From Methanosarcinales archaeon (GTDB taxonomy: Archaea; Halobacteriota; Methanosarcinia; Methanosarcinales; Methanogasteraceae), in assembly GCA_030640725.1 (NCBI GenBank), contig DAOWIV010000146.1, forward strand, positions 1-5,015: DNA of 5,015 bases, given 5' to 3'. The notes under the pieces are model-generated. The model searched no databases and was not told the DNA's origin. It was given only the letters and a program-made list of their open reading frames with translations. Position 1 is the stretch's first letter, and every line of letters starts with the position of its first letter. Shown in pieces: positions 4,837 through 5,015 of the stretch. The position numbers and the translations under genes are program-made.

Positions 4837-5015
4837 TCACTCACCTCCGTACTGGAAGACGTTTCTCACCTGTGCCAGCACCTGATCGTTCTTGAAGTGG
4901 CTCTGTTCGAGCGCACCTGTCGGGCACGCGGTAACACAGGTGCCGCAGCCCTTACAGAGAGCCTCGACAACATTGATGCGGCGGTCGCCGTTCGTTCCGA
5001 CGATCTCAAAGACTC
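4837..5015 (-). CDS. hdrA: HdrA, C-terminal 58 residues (gene runs off the right edge)
   Basis: HdrA is the FAD-containing, electron-bifurcating core subunit of heterodisulfide reductase. Only its end is in the window, read in the frame whose first full codon is 5013..5011. It contains one 4Fe-4S ferredoxin motif, CKGCGTCVTACPTGAL, followed by EQSHFKNDQVLAQV and the C-terminus FQYGGE. A final CKGCGTC...CPTGAL plus HF-x-x-x-Q(V/I)LA is typical of HdrA C-termini. The TGA stop (4839..4837) lies three bases before mvhD, and its last codons hold the mvhD ribosome-binding site. The flavin domain and any HdrA duplication or fusion cannot be judged here. Some other HdrA-like ferredoxin-tailed flavoprotein is possible, but the mvhD neighbour supports HdrA. 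Confidence 0.88.
   Translation of the reverse strand, partial: VFEIVGTNGDRRINVVEALCKGCGTCVTACPTGALEQSHFKNDQVLAQVRNVFQYGGE

Overview
The window looks archaeal. It carries a methanogen-type electron-transfer operon (heterodisulfide reductase HdrA, MvhD, and FdhB/FdhA-like subunits), and the genes share archaeal-style Shine-Dalgarno sites of the form G(A/G)GGTGAT, four bases and ATG. The gene set suggests a methanogen, an anaerobic methane or alkane oxidiser (ANME-1 or Syntrophoarchaeum-like), or a relative. The exact lineage is an inference from gene content, not something the sequence proves. All convincing genes are on the minus strand, so the operon reads from right to left.

Right part (about 1432-5015, moderately GC-rich): a tightly packed operon. 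In transcription order it holds the C-terminal end of hdrA (runs off the right edge), mvhD, a candidate 36-residue small ORF, fdhB (F420-oxidoreductase flavoprotein with two C-terminal 4Fe-4S clusters), a shortened fdhA-like molybdopterin oxidoreductase, and a 69-residue charged protein of unknown function. Intergenic gaps are 0-10 bases. The set resembles the formate dehydrogenase-MvhD-HdrA assemblies of methanogens, in which MvhD passes electrons between a partner enzyme and the flavin of HdrA. Here the partner would be an F420-active FdhB together with an FdhA-like subunit whose catalytic ability is doubtful. The mvhD-fdhB junction is the most unusual spot. It contains a complete small ORF with an excellent ribosome-binding site and a perfect 10-bp hairpin next to the fdhB ribosome-binding site.

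Middle (1213-1431): a 219-base gene-free stretch with a hairpin that may terminate the operon, a TATA-like AT tract and a perfect 14-bp palindrome in front of the next gene.

Left part (about 118-1212): visibly AT-rich, with codon use unlike the operon. It carries a coupled pair of unrecognised genes: a 294-residue protein ending in a PCNA-binding-like tail, and a 67-residue protein. Left of them (34-117) lie three direct repeats, tentatively the end of an insertion sequence whose body is outside the window. The left third therefore looks like accessory, possibly transferred DNA beside a core energy-metabolism operon.
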